Made by a program: the position numbers and the translations under genes. Under the pieces are notes generated by a model, which ran no database searches, was not told the origin of the DNA, and saw only the letters and a program-made list of their open reading frames with translations. A stretch of 64,000 nucleotides of DNA from JAMXLG01 sp963765935 (lineage in GTDB: Bacteria; Vulcanimicrobiota; Vulcanimicrobiia; Vulcanimicrobiales; Vulcanimicrobiaceae), in NCBI GenBank assembly GCA_963765935.1, contig CAVXXX010000001.1, positions 1,240,001 through 1,304,000 of the forward strand, written 5' to 3'. Below, one piece after another: positions 26,222 to 34,538 of this stretch. The number at the start of each line of letters is the position of its first letter. Position 1 is the first letter of the stretch.

Positions 26222-26518
26222 ATGTACGTTCTTGCCATTGTTCGCTATCGTAGGACAATAGATGAGGCTGGCGATTTTAGAGATGCCCATCGCGATTACT
26301 TATTGAGCTTGAAACGACGAGGGGTTCTGCTTGCCTCAGGTCCTTTTGACCCGCATGTTGGTGGTGCGTTCCTATTGCGAGTGCAAGATGGAGACTCCCG
26401 CGAGATGTTGGATGGTATTCGCGACGAAGATCCTTTTACTAAGCAAAGATTGGCGCAGTACGAGTTCCTGGTGTGGGACGTCAAGACTGGTAAAGATGAT
26501 CTGGACAGGATCCGCTGA
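26222..26518 (+). CDS. YciI family protein
   Basis: A 98-aa ferredoxin-fold protein. It starts MYVLAIVRYRRTIDEAGDFR, with RDAHRDYLLSLKRRGVLLAS (the conserved His-Asp region) and SGPFDPHVGGAFLLRVQD, then EDPFTKQRLAQYEFLVWDV. Family members are small dimers; some are muconolactone-isomerase-like or dehydrochlorinase-like, and most have no known role. The ATG follows AAGGAG with 5-6 nt spacing. Immediately downstream is an IS3 remnant. Confidence 0.88.
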   Translation: MYVLAIVRYRRTIDEAGDFRDAHRDYLLSLKRRGVLLASGPFDPHVGGAFLLRVQDGDSREMLDGIRDEDPFTKQRLAQYEFLVWDVKTGKDDLDRIR

Positions 26519-26614
26519 TGCGGGGGCACGATCGGCCTGAAGTTGCCCGACTTCCGTGGACATTTTCTGCTTGGTGGAGAACGGTCCACCAATCGCCGGA
26601 AAACATCCGGGTCT

Positions 26615-26830
26615 TACCCATTGAACTTCCCGGCGCAAGGTCGTTCGAACTTGCGCAAGGGGTCGTCAACTCGACGAACTTGCCGTTGAATTCAATCTCG
26701 CGCCGCAGACCGTGCGCAATTGGGTGAAGCAAGCTGACCTCGATAATGGCAGGGCACCGACGGCGCGACGACCGATATGCTCGAAGAGAATGCGCGACTG
26801 CGCAAGCCCATCAAGCAACTTGAAGTCGAT
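26615..26830 (+). mobile_element. IS3-family OrfA transposase remnant
   Basis: The frame encodes RRKVV, then GRQLDELAVEFNLAPQTV and RNWVKQADLDNGR, the typical OrfA helix-turn-helix. After a frameshift it encodes DMLEENARLRKPIKQLEVD, the leucine-zipper-like region (ENxxLR). The start YPLNF is also out of frame. OrfB with its DDE motif is absent. End-like sequences GTGGACATTTTC (26551-26562) and TGTGGACAAAATTGC (26873-26887) lie on both sides. Confidence 0.8.
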
Positions 26831-26872
26831 AGCCCCTGTCGCGTCGATGATACCCGGACTCTTCGACGGCGA

Positions 26873-26887
26873 TGTGGACAAAATTGC
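26873..26887 (+). repeat. 15-bp IS-end-like repeat, copy 1
   Basis: TGTGGACAAAATTGC, just right of the OrfA remnant. Identical copies are at 34449-34463 (inverted) and 38258-38272 (direct). Three 15-bp matches within 12 kb are not expected by chance. Confidence 0.75.
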
Positions 26888-26952
26888 TCGAATCAATCTG
26901 ACAGCCGCGTTGATAAGGAGTTGTGTGGTGTGCGCTGAAGTGCGCAGATTTG

Positions 26953-27876
26953 ATGAGAATTTTCGTCGCAGGCGCAAGCGGTGCCATCGGGTCCCGGCTC
27001 GTTTCTCAACTCATCGAACGCGGACACGCCGTAACAGGCACTTTCAAATCGTCAGAAAAAGCCGAACAAATACGTCTGGCTGGAGCTAAGCCCATAGCGC
27101 TCGATTTGCTCGACCGGGAGGCTGTACGTCGAGCGGTCTTCGAAGCAAAACCCGACGCGATCATTCACGAGGCGACATCTCTCGCGCATATCAGCGATCT
27201 CAAGAACCTTGACCGGGGGTTTGCGCAGACCAACCAGCTCCGTACCAAAGGAACCGATGCACTTCTCGCTGCTGCACAAGAGGCGGGCATAAGTCGATTC
27301 GTAGCGCAGAGTTACGCCAACTTGCGCTACGCACGAGAGGGCACTTGGATTAAGACCGAGGTTGATCCACTTGACCCGAATCCGGTAAAGGGAATGCGCG
27401 AGACTAGCGCTGCCATGCGTTACATTGATCAGACCGTCACAAACGCCGGGGGAATAGTCCTACGTTACGGCAATTTCTATGGGGCGCCTAATGACAGATT
27501 GCCCGTCATCGTGCGCAAACGCCAATTCCCGATTGTTGGCAGCGGCGCGGGCGTCTCTTCGTTCGTACATGTGGACGATGCCGCGTCGGCTACGGTACAA
27601 GCCGTGGAAGGCAGCAACACCGGAATATACAACATCGTCGATGATGAGCCGGCGCCGGTTCGCGAGTGGCTTCCGATCGCCGCAAAGATACTCGGTGCGA
27701 AGACTCCATTGCATGTGCCGGCCTGGCTTGCAAAAATGCTTGCCGGCGAGGTGGTCGTGATGATGGGAACCCAAGCCCGCGGAGCTTCGAACGCAAAAGC
27801 GAAGCGCGAGCTCCAATGGGAATTGCGCTATCCCAGTTGGCGCCAGGGGTTCGCTGCGAGTTACAGCACGAGATGA
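26953..27876 (+). CDS. NAD(P)-dependent epimerase/dehydratase
   Basis: A 307-aa extended SDR. MRIFVAGASGAIGSRLVSQL gives the nucleotide-binding motif. The acidic or basic end of strand 2 is FKSSEKAEQ, which favours NADP. VAQSYANLRYAR takes the place of the usual YxxxK region, and IVLRYGNFYGAP and SFVHVDDAASATV are later family landmarks. The canonical Tyr-x3-Lys is not obvious, so catalytic type is uncertain. The ATG at 26953 was chosen by alignment to the glycine motif. It sits inside the segment bounded by inverted 15-bp repeats. Confidence 0.85.
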   Translation: MRIFVAGASGAIGSRLVSQLIERGHAVTGTFKSSEKAEQIRLAGAKPIALDLLDREAVRRAVFEAKPDAIIHEATSLAHISDLKNLDRGFAQTNQLRTKGTDALLAAAQEAGISRFVAQSYANLRYAREGTWIKTEVDPLDPNPVKGMRETSAAMRYIDQTVTNAGGIVLRYGNFYGAPNDRLPVIVRKRQFPIVGSGAGVSSFVHVDDAASATVQAVEGSNTGIYNIVDDEPAPVREWLPIAAKILGAKTPLHVPAWLAKMLAGEVVVMMGTQARGASNAKAKRELQWELRYPSWRQGFAASYSTR

Positions 27877-28475
27877 GACGTGTTGTGTGATTTCGCGTTC
27901 GATGCACGGCGGCGGAAACGCCCTAGCCTATGACGCTACGGCCCGCGATTCGTTCTACATCCGCTGCGCGTAAGCGGATCGAATCAAATTGCGGTTGCTC
28001 GGTTTGCTCGATATTAGCAGTTGATCGAGTCGCTACCCGAAGGAATCGTATTAGTACGATATGCCTGAACCGCTTTTAGAACACGATCGTTAATCAATGA
28101 GAAGGAATTTGACGCTCAGGGCAGTTCGCCGTCCAATGTCTGCACAATCTCTGTGCGTTTGGGGCGTATTTCACCCACTCCCAAAGGATTGTGAGATACG
28201 TGCTTTGCTTGAGCTAGGGTGCTCGTTCCGCGCTGAATTGATGTGTGCCGAAGCACCGCATGTCTGACGTTTGCCGGCGTGCCTACACCTCTAGGAGGCA
28301 GAGACTTTCTCATCATGTTCCGGGCCTTTTCTGCCCTCTACACTTCACAACTCCTGGGCGCGGCGGGGCTACGGGATTCGGCGTTTCGCCATGATAGAGT
28401 CCGAAAACGGCGAGTCAACGCGGAGTCGTCAACGTTATGATCCGTAGACATGGTTGCTGAATGGAGACAAGGATA
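27877..28475. other. Intergenic region of about 600 bp, no gene recognised
   Basis: Lies between the epimerase and the repair genes. Both strands give only short frames (the longest about 65 codons) without recognisable domains. It may contain the remains of a deleted gene and the promoter of the repair cluster; no clear promoter was identified. Confidence 0.35.
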
Positions 28476-29021
28476 ATGACCACGATGACACATGGGGCTA
28501 CAGGCTTCATCGAAGCGCTGATCGCGGTAGAACGCTCGATCGAAATTCCTGCAGCAGACGACATATACGCACCGTTTCTGGGAAGCTGGAAGATCGACGT
28601 GTTTGATCATCGGCTGGACGGCAGCTTGATCGAGAACACGGGTGAGGTGCATTTTAGTCGAGTTCTTGAAGGGCGTGCGGTGCAATTAGTGTGGGTTATT
28701 CCGCGCAGCGGAGATCGAAAACGTCAAATGCCGAAGGCAAGCAATAGATACGGTACGACACTATGCGTATGGGATGCCGAGGTTCGCGCATGGCGCGTAT
28801 CCTGGATCAATCCGGTTAGCAGCGTTCGAACGGAGCTCGTTGCGCGCGCGGCGGGATCGGCAATCGTGCAAATTGGTAGGCACGCCGATGGCACGCCCGT
28901 GCGTTGGAACTTCAGCGAAATTACCGACCGATCTTTTCGATGGACCGGCGAAGCGCTGCAGGCCGATGGAGAGACGTGGAGATTGGAAGTTGAGTTTCGT
29001 GCGACTCGTGAGGCATCGTGA
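28476..29021 (+). CDS. Conserved hypothetical protein (lipocalin-like/DUF1579-like)
   Basis: A 181-aa soluble protein. IYAPFLGSWKIDVFDHRLDG and TGEVHFSRVLEGRAVQLVWV form a GSW-type opening seen in lipocalin-like and DUF1579-like proteins. Regularly spaced strands follow (TTLCVWDAEVRAWRVSWINP, VRWNFSEITDRSFRWTGEAL). The ATG at 28476 follows AAGGATA; an in-frame ATG at 28461 is possible. It is just upstream of the alkyl-DNA repair genes and co-directional, so may be cotranscribed. Function is unknown. Confidence 0.7.
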   Translation: MTTMTHGATGFIEALIAVERSIEIPAADDIYAPFLGSWKIDVFDHRLDGSLIENTGEVHFSRVLEGRAVQLVWVIPRSGDRKRQMPKASNRYGTTLCVWDAEVRAWRVSWINPVSSVRTELVARAAGSAIVQIGRHADGTPVRWNFSEITDRSFRWTGEALQADGETWRLEVEFRATREAS

Positions 29022-29055
29022 GGCGAACGGGGCTGCGGTCTTCACCCGGGAACGC

Positions 29056-29568
29056 ATGTCAAGCCCTACGGGTCCCCTGATCCTACTAACCGACGCCGAC
29101 GGAAATCTTAGCGCCCTCGACTGGCAAGACCATGAAGCACGTATGCAACACTTGCTGAGACTGCAATATCGTTGCGATCTTCGGATCACGAAAACAATGC
29201 ATTCTTCCAAAGCACGTGCTGCGCTGGAACAGTACTTCGATGGTGATTTACGATCTATCGACGTACTGCCGGTTCGAATGATAGGCTCGGAGTTTCAGCG
29301 CCGCGTGTGGACAGCGTTGCGAAGTATTCCGCCCGGTTTAACGACGACCTACGGGCAGTTCGCGAACGCCTTGGGCTTTCCAGGTTCCGCAAGAGCAGTG
29401 GGTGCAGCAAACGCAGCGAATCCGATCTGCATCGTAGTTCCATGTCATCGCGTGATCGGCGCCGCAGGTGCGCTGACCGGCTACGGGGGCGGAATATGGC
29501 GTAAACATTGGCTCTTAACGCACGAGGGCGGTCTCGCTCTCGTTCGATCGAACATTCATTCTCCATGA
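29056..29568 (+). CDS. Methylated-DNA-protein-cysteine methyltransferase (Ogt type)
   Basis: A 170-aa suicide repair protein that moves alkyl groups from O6-alkylguanine to its own cysteine. The active-site motif VPCHRVIGAAGALTGYGGG is intact. The upstream HTH RSIPPGLTTTYGQFANALGF and the Arg-finger region GSARAVGAANAANP are also present. The N-terminal ribonuclease-H-like domain is short, as in Ogt. The ATG at 29056 follows CCGGGAA. The stop overlaps the next gene as ATGA, so the two are translated together. Confidence 0.93.
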   Translation: MSSPTGPLILLTDADGNLSALDWQDHEARMQHLLRLQYRCDLRITKTMHSSKARAALEQYFDGDLRSIDVLPVRMIGSEFQRRVWTALRSIPPGLTTTYGQFANALGFPGSARAVGAANAANPICIVVPCHRVIGAAGALTGYGGGIWRKHWLLTHEGGLALVRSNIHSP

Positions 29569-31013
29569 CGCTCGACTCTGAGTCGTGTTATAGCGCTCTG
29601 TGCGCGCGCGATGCGCGCTTCGATGGTCGGTTCTTCGTGGCGGTACGCACAACTGGTGTGTACTGCCGACCGATTTGCACGGTGAAAACGCCTAAGCGTC
29701 AAAACTGCTCGTTTTATGGAAGCGCTGCTGCTGCTGAAGCCTCAGGGTATCGCCCGTGCCTTAGATGTCGCCCGGAACTAGCTCCGGGCAATGCAAGCGT
29801 TGATGCGAGTTCGAGGCTCGCTCGCGCTGTCGCAGATAGGATCTTGCAGGGCTGGTTGGAAGATTCCGATCTTACGAAAATTGCATCGGCGCTTCAGATC
29901 ACTGATCGCCACGTCCGTCGTGCGTTTCGAGCACATTTCGGCGTTTCGCCAATCGCCTATGCGCAGACGCAGCGTCTATTAATGGCCAAGCGATTATTGA
30001 GCGACACGCGTCTCACGGTGACGCAGGTGGCATTTGCGAGTGGGTTCGGCAGTTTGCGACGTTTTAACACAGTGTTTAAGCAGCGCTATCACGTCAGTCC
30101 ATCGAAGGTTCGTAATGGCAGCAAGGAACACTCGCCTCAATCAACATGCGATGCGATAACGTGTCTTTTGTCTTTTCGCTCACCATATGATTGGAACTCA
30201 TTGCTTGCATTCATTAGTGCACACTCGGTTGAGGGAGTTGAAGAGGTTTCGGCCGGGGTGTATCGTCGAGCGATACGAATCGAGAAGGCAGGAAAATCAC
30301 TATCGGGCTGGATCGTCGTTAGTCTAGACGCGCCCCATCGCTCGCTGAAAGTGCTGGTTTCCAGTTCGTTGCTCGGTGCACTTGGATTTATCTTGTCGCG
30401 CGTGCAATATCTTATGGACTTAGCCGCGAATCCTCATGAGATTGCGGCCGTCCTCGGCCCAATCGCCTCTCGACGACCGGGCTTACGCGTGCCAGGCGCA
30501 TTCGACGGCTTCGAGGTCGGAGTTCGTGCAATACTTGGGCAACGGTTCCCGGAAAAGACAGCACGAACGATCGCGGGACGCTTCGCAGAGAGTTTTGGCG
30601 CGTCCGTCGATACGCCGTTTGCCGGGGTATCAAAATTGTTTCCACGCGTCGTCGACGTTGTTGGGCTAGACACTAAATCGATTGCATCGCTTGGGCTTGG
30701 CTCTTGTGCTCGAACAATTGTTGCGCTCGCGCGCGCCATCGCAAGGGACGAAATCTCACTCCAACCTAATGTCGATATTCCGATGACTCTCGATTGTCTG
30801 CGCGCGCTTCCCGGAATTGAAGAGTGGACTGCTCAGTACATCGTCATGCGCGCAACGGGTTGGCCTGATGCATTTCCCTACGTCGGCCTTAGCACTCGCA
30901 AAGCTCCCAGCGAAGGGGATTGTCGGCGAATGTTATCCGAAGCAGAAGCGTGGCGCCCCTGGCGCGCCTATGCTGCAATGCATTTCTGGCGATCCGCCGC
31001 ATCCATCGAATAG
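29565..31013 (+). CDS. Ada-type regulator fused to AlkA DNA glycosylase
   Basis: A 482-aa fusion. The Ada N-domain (1-75) has the zinc cysteines in GVYCRPICTVKT, NCSFYG and YRPCLRCRPE, and would accept methyl groups from phosphotriesters. An AraC-type HTH pair (85-180) contains LTKIASALQITDRHVRRAFR and VAFASGFGSLRRFNTVF. The AlkA N-domain (about 195-290) is followed by the HhH glycosylase domain (about 300-480) with LRALPGIEEWTAQYIVMRAT. After DAFP the usual DLGL-type segment with the catalytic Asp is replaced by YVGLSTRKAPSEGDCRRM, before AEAWRPWRAYAAMHFW resumes, which looks like two compensating frameshifts. Base-excision activity is therefore doubtful. Confidence 0.88.
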   Translation: MTLDSESCYSALCARDARFDGRFFVAVRTTGVYCRPICTVKTPKRQNCSFYGSAAAAEASGYRPCLRCRPELAPGNASVDASSRLARAVADRILQGWLEDSDLTKIASALQITDRHVRRAFRAHFGVSPIAYAQTQRLLMAKRLLSDTRLTVTQVAFASGFGSLRRFNTVFKQRYHVSPSKVRNGSKEHSPQSTCDAITCLLSFRSPYDWNSLLAFISAHSVEGVEEVSAGVYRRAIRIEKAGKSLSGWIVVSLDAPHRSLKVLVSSSLLGALGFILSRVQYLMDLAANPHEIAAVLGPIASRRPGLRVPGAFDGFEVGVRAILGQRFPEKTARTIAGRFAESFGASVDTPFAGVSKLFPRVVDVVGLDTKSIASLGLGSCARTIVALARAIARDEISLQPNVDIPMTLDCLRALPGIEEWTAQYIVMRATGWPDAFPYVGLSTRKAPSEGDCRRMLSEAEAWRPWRAYAAMHFWRSAASIE

Positions 31014-31094
31014 ATCAGATATCCATATTGCGACGAGCCATGAACTCGACCCGATCAGCACCTAAATTTCCGATGGCTTCTTTTTATGCTATTC

Positions 31095-31247
31095 CTACGG
31101 ATTTTTGGGCGGCTGCGGCCACTTCTTGCAATCGTCAGCATAAAAAATAATGGAGGGCTTTCCGATTTGCTCGTTCGGAATAATGGCCTCATGCAACCAC
31201 TGATAGCAGGTGACGCGCGAGATCCCGAGGAGGCCAAAGTCGGCACC
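31095..31247 (-). pseudogene. Excisionase/MerR-like helix-turn-helix remnant
   Basis: A 50-codon open stretch encodes DFGLLGISRVTCYQWLHEAI and IPNEQIGKPSIIFYADDCKK. It has the shape of a winged HTH DNA-binding domain of the excisionase (HTH_17) type: helix-turn-helix, wing and closing helix. It is preceded by a TGA in frame and has no start codon, so the N-terminus is lost. It may derive from a mobile element. Confidence 0.55.
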
Positions 31248-31445
31248 TCATTGGGTCGCAACCGAAACGTTGGCGTTATCCCTGTTTCCTGTCAAAATAG
31301 GTCAAGAACGTCCACATGGATTCGACTCGCTGTCGGGCGAATGTGCTGAACAAGAAACGCGACTGCGCAACACGCCGCCACAGCGGAAAGTCGAGCTACG
31401 GTGTTGCTTAAGTCGCGAGGGCGACGCACGTGTGAAGGAGATCAA

Positions 31446-32144
31446 ATGAAAACTATCGCTTGTGCGGTTCTTGCAATTGTGATTGTCTCTTGCGCGGCTG
31501 CATACGGACAGGCGCCGGCGAACAATCCGTATCCGACGATGGCACCCGTCTCGGAATACCTCATGCCTCGTGCCGCTGAAATCGAAATGGCGCGCAGCGC
31601 AGCACCCGCTTCGATCTCTGCTCACGCTACTGTACTCGTGATGACCAAAACGGGATATGTGACAGCCGATAAAGGGGCAAACGGGTGGGTCTGTCTCGTA
31701 GGACGCATGTGGAGCGCAGGACTCGACGATCCTGAATTTTGGAACCCGAAGGGACGCGGCTCGGCATGCCTCAATCCGGACGCCGTGCAAAGCGTGCTTC
31801 CGTTCTACCTCGCGAGAGCGAAATGGGCCCTGGCCGGTGACACACGCGAGGAGATTGCAACAAAGTCTCAGTCCGCCTACGCAAATCATCAATTCACCGA
31901 ACCGCGCGGTTTCGCGTTGATGCTTTCGAAAGAGAGCTATCTCAACGACGGAGTCAAAGGCCCGTGGCGTCCCCACATCATGCCGTTTGTTGCTAAGGAT
32001 CAATTGGCAAGCTGGGCCGCAAGCTTCAAAGGTTCACCCATCCTCTCACCGGCGACGGATACATTTCGCTCCTATGAACCAGTAACAGTCGTCATTCTGG
32101 CTCCTTACTGGTCTGACGGCTCGCCCGCACCCCCTTTGAAGTAG
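31446..32144 (+). CDS. Secreted hypothetical protein
   Basis: A 232-aa protein with a signal peptide (MKTIACAVLAIVIVSCAAAYG). The mature part has no recognised family. It contains paired features such as VLVMTKTGYVTADKGANGWV, CLVGRMWSAG, ACLNPDAVQSVLPFYLARAK and GPWRPHIMPFVAKDQLASWA. The last of these resembles a conserved periplasmic protein type found with DJ-1 and oxidoreductase genes. The ATG at 31446 follows AAGGAG. The next gene starts 9 bp after its stop, so they form an operon. Confidence 0.75.
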   Translation: MKTIACAVLAIVIVSCAAAYGQAPANNPYPTMAPVSEYLMPRAAEIEMARSAAPASISAHATVLVMTKTGYVTADKGANGWVCLVGRMWSAGLDDPEFWNPKGRGSACLNPDAVQSVLPFYLARAKWALAGDTREEIATKSQSAYANHQFTEPRGFALMLSKESYLNDGVKGPWRPHIMPFVAKDQLASWAASFKGSPILSPATDTFRSYEPVTVVILAPYWSDGSPAPPLK

Positions 32145-32153
32145 CGACATAAA

Positions 32154-32942
32154 ATGAACCGAGCGACGTTCACTGCATTCACCGCCGCTGTTGCCGGAAT
32201 GCTCACGACGAAGTCGTTCGCGTTCGATTCGGGGGACCTACACGCGGCGGCGAGCGGTGCACAACGCGTTGCGATGGTCGTCTATCCGGGGATGACGGCG
32301 CTTGACCTGGTCGCGCCTCAGCTCATCTTCGCTGCGCTTGGGAACACCGATGTCCAGCTCGTATGGAAAAATCGGCAGACCGTTCTCAGCGACACGGGCG
32401 TCCCGATCGTTCCGACACAGACCTTTGATGAGGTCGAGTTGGGGCTGTTGGCCATCTTCGTTCCATGGGGACCAGACTCATATCCGATGATGAACGATCT
32501 CAAAGCCATCGGCTTTCTACAACGAGTTGGGCCGAGTGCGGGCTATATAACAAGAGTTTGTACCGGTGCGCTCATTCTCGCCGCGGCCGGATTGCTGCGC
32601 GGCTATCGCGCGACCACGCACTGGGTGGTTCACGACGTGCTCGCAACCCTAGGTGCGAGTCCAATCTCCGAACGCTTTCTGGTCGACCGCAATCGAATCA
32701 CGGGTTCTGGCGTAACTGCCGGTCTTGACTTCGGGCTTGTAGTTGCCGCAAAACTTCGTAGTGACGACTACGCTCGCATGCTTCAACTGCTAATTGAGTA
32801 CGATCCGCAGCCACCGTTCGACGCCGGCAGCGAGGCGAGAGCCGGAGAGAAAATCGATCACCAGGCTAAGGCGATCTTCGCGTCCCAAGTCGCGTTGGCC
32901 CAGAAACAAACACAGATTGCCCGCGAGCGCCTCGCGCTCTAG
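32154..32942 (+). CDS. DJ-1/PfpI family protein (isonitrile hydratase-like), exported
   Basis: A 262-aa protein. An N-terminal signal-like segment (TFTAFTAAVAGMLTTKSFAF) precedes a DJ-1/PfpI domain: VAMVVYPGMTALDLVAPQLI, LAIFVPWGPDSYP, and the nucleophile elbow RVCTGALILAAAGLLRGYRA with the Cys. TTHWVVHDVLATLGA and RITGSGVTAGLDFGLVVAAK follow, as in isonitrile hydratase and the amidase-like domain of AraC regulators. It may hydrate isocyanides or handle reactive carbonyls. It is coupled with the upstream secreted protein. Confidence 0.87.
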   Translation: MNRATFTAFTAAVAGMLTTKSFAFDSGDLHAAASGAQRVAMVVYPGMTALDLVAPQLIFAALGNTDVQLVWKNRQTVLSDTGVPIVPTQTFDEVELGLLAIFVPWGPDSYPMMNDLKAIGFLQRVGPSAGYITRVCTGALILAAAGLLRGYRATTHWVVHDVLATLGASPISERFLVDRNRITGSGVTAGLDFGLVVAAKLRSDDYARMLQLLIEYDPQPPFDAGSEARAGEKIDHQAKAIFASQVALAQKQTQIARERLAL

Positions 32943-33013
32943 AGAGCGCATGTTCAAATGTATGCTAAATGTCACGCTACTGGACCGAAAAGCTCAAAAG
33001 ACGGGGAGTAAAC

Positions 33014-33544
33014 ATGCGCTCAAGTCTCACCCTTCTCTTCACTCTAGCCTTTGCGGCGCTCACTGGTGCCGGCATAGCTGACCCCTCATCGGCTTCGGAT
33101 TCACTAGGGAAGCTCGGAATCTGGGTGGGCCGCTGGAATTTCAGGGGGCAGATCTACGCAACACGATTTAGTCAGGCTCATATCGATACGGGCGTTGCCG
33201 ATTGCACTTGGACGGCGCACAAGGGTTACGTGATCTGCGATTACTTCTCGGATAACCCGGCGCACGACGACCTTTCGGTGATGAGCTACAACCCGTCGGC
33301 GAAGGCCTACACGCTCGCGCTGATACATAGAGATTCCCAACCCTCGTCAGAGAAGGTAACGCAGAACGGAAATACTTGGATCTCCTCGCGCACCGTTGCG
33401 GACGACGGGAAGACGATCCTGTTCCGAACAACATTTGTGTTTCTCACACCCGAAAAACAAACAACGATGGTTCAAGCCTCCGCCGACAAGGGCCGAGCTT
33501 GGAGCACGATCATTCAGGTTACCGCATTAAAGGTGACTCGCTGA
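33014..33544 (+). CDS. Secreted hypothetical protein
   Basis: A 176-aa protein with a signal peptide (SSLTLLFTLAFAALTGAGIA). The mature domain begins LGKLGIWVGRWNFRGQIY, with a GxW-type lipocalin-like opening. Strands DCTWTAHKGYVICDYFSDNP, DLSVMSYNPSAKAYTLALIH and TTFVFLTPEKQTTMVQASAD follow. This resembles DUF1579-like beta-barrels. The ATG at 33014 follows GGGGAG with good spacing. It lies 71 bp after the DJ-1 gene in the same direction. Confidence 0.75.
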   Translation: MRSSLTLLFTLAFAALTGAGIADPSSASDSLGKLGIWVGRWNFRGQIYATRFSQAHIDTGVADCTWTAHKGYVICDYFSDNPAHDDLSVMSYNPSAKAYTLALIHRDSQPSSEKVTQNGNTWISSRTVADDGKTILFRTTFVFLTPEKQTTMVQASADKGRAWSTIIQVTALKVTR

Positions 33545-33641
33545 GCATCGCGTCAAGCCCTGCGCAGTAAATTTGCTACGCATAGCAGACTTGTCGAGCA
33601 AATCGAGTCCCACTGGCTCAGCTCCAGCCGCGCGTATTTAT

Positions 33642-33665
33642 TCAGATCTTTCTGAAGATCTGAAA
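33642..33665. terminator. Hairpin, possible terminator
   Basis: TTCAGATCTT and AAGATCTGAA form a perfect 10-bp stem with a TCTG loop, followed by AGTTTT. It lies about 100 bp after the 33014-33544 gene and could stop plus-strand transcription. The stem is A/T-rich and the T-run short. Confidence 0.45.
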
Positions 33666-33830
33666 GTTTTCGTTACGTCGTGTCCGCGTTCGACTCGTTG
33701 AAAAACGAGCCGCGCCCCGACGGCACCGCTTGCACCCGCTAGAAAACTTCACCGAATACGTGCACTTCGCCTCATCACACATCGCGCAACTCGAAGCTAT
33801 AGGAGCGATACGGAAACCAGCGCGACGCTT

Positions 33831-34325
33831 TTACTTCGGCAACCGGTCGAGTCGCTCCACGGCGGACTCAGGAATTGGTTTCATGGGATGCGACTCGGCC
33901 GGTTCTAGTTTTTCCGCCACGAGCGGATGTGGATTTTGTGCAGCCGTACCTGCGCTCCCATAGGGGCGCGTAAGGATCTCAAGCAAATGGCCATTCGGAT
34001 CCTCGAAATAGACGCCATGTCCGTCGTCCCAATGATTGATTCGATCTCTCCTTGTCCGATACGGATCCGCCCAATAGGTCAGTGAGCGCGCCTCGATGCG
34101 CGCGAAGATCTGATAAAACTCCGTTTCGCTCACTAAGAACGCATAGTGCTGCGGCGTGATCGTACCTTCGGAATCGATGAAATCAAGCGTCAACTCATCT
34201 CCTACGTGCACCATCGCAAAAGGGCCGAAGACAACCGGGACACGAAGACCCAAGACCTCGCTCAAGAAAGAAGCCGACGCTTTCGCGTCACGTGCGCTCA
34301 CGATCGTGTGGTTTAGCTTCGCCAT
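33831..34325 (-). CDS. VOC family protein (glyoxalase/dioxygenase fold)
   Basis: A 164-aa vicinal-oxygen-chelate protein. MAKLNHTIVSARDAKASASF, FLSEVLGLRVPVVFGPFAMV, and HYAFLVSETEFYQIFARIEA give the first beta-alpha unit. GHGVYFEDPNGHLLEILTRP carries the typical second-module end with the metal Glu, and the first His is in LNHTIV. A proline-rich tail (about 125-164) is extra. The ATG at 34325 was chosen as it opens the fold; the frame extends to 34352. The substrate is unknown. Confidence 0.86.
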   Translation of the reverse strand: MAKLNHTIVSARDAKASASFLSEVLGLRVPVVFGPFAMVHVGDELTLDFIDSEGTITPQHYAFLVSETEFYQIFARIEARSLTYWADPYRTRRDRINHWDDGHGVYFEDPNGHLLEILTRPYGSAGTAAQNPHPLVAEKLEPAESHPMKPIPESAVERLDRLPK

Positions 34326-34448
34326 ATGCGTATCTTTCCCAGGGCCTCTCATTGGCGAAGCAGGTTAAACAGTCAGCCAACGGCCGTGAAAACGTACGGC
34401 TTGCTTCAATGCGCCACCACTGCGCTAACGGGTGCCTTCTTAAACGTG

Positions 34449-34463
34449 GCAATTTTGTCCACA
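34449..34463 (-). repeat. 15-bp IS-end-like repeat, copy 2 (inverted)
   Basis: GCAATTTTGTCCACA on the plus strand is the exact inverse of the copies at 26873 and 38258. With copy 1 it bounds 7.6 kb as inverted repeats. Confidence 0.75.
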
Positions 34464-34538
34464 TGTTGATTGCACGTACGGGGTACGACGCGGTGAGGCG
34501 CTGCCGCGTTTTTTCGCGCTACGAACTAGGGGGAAACG

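Noticed and set aside
28116..28316. Minus-strand 66-codon frame in the 27.9-28.5 kb gap
   Set aside because: No ribosome-binding site and no recognisable domain; could not be told from chance.
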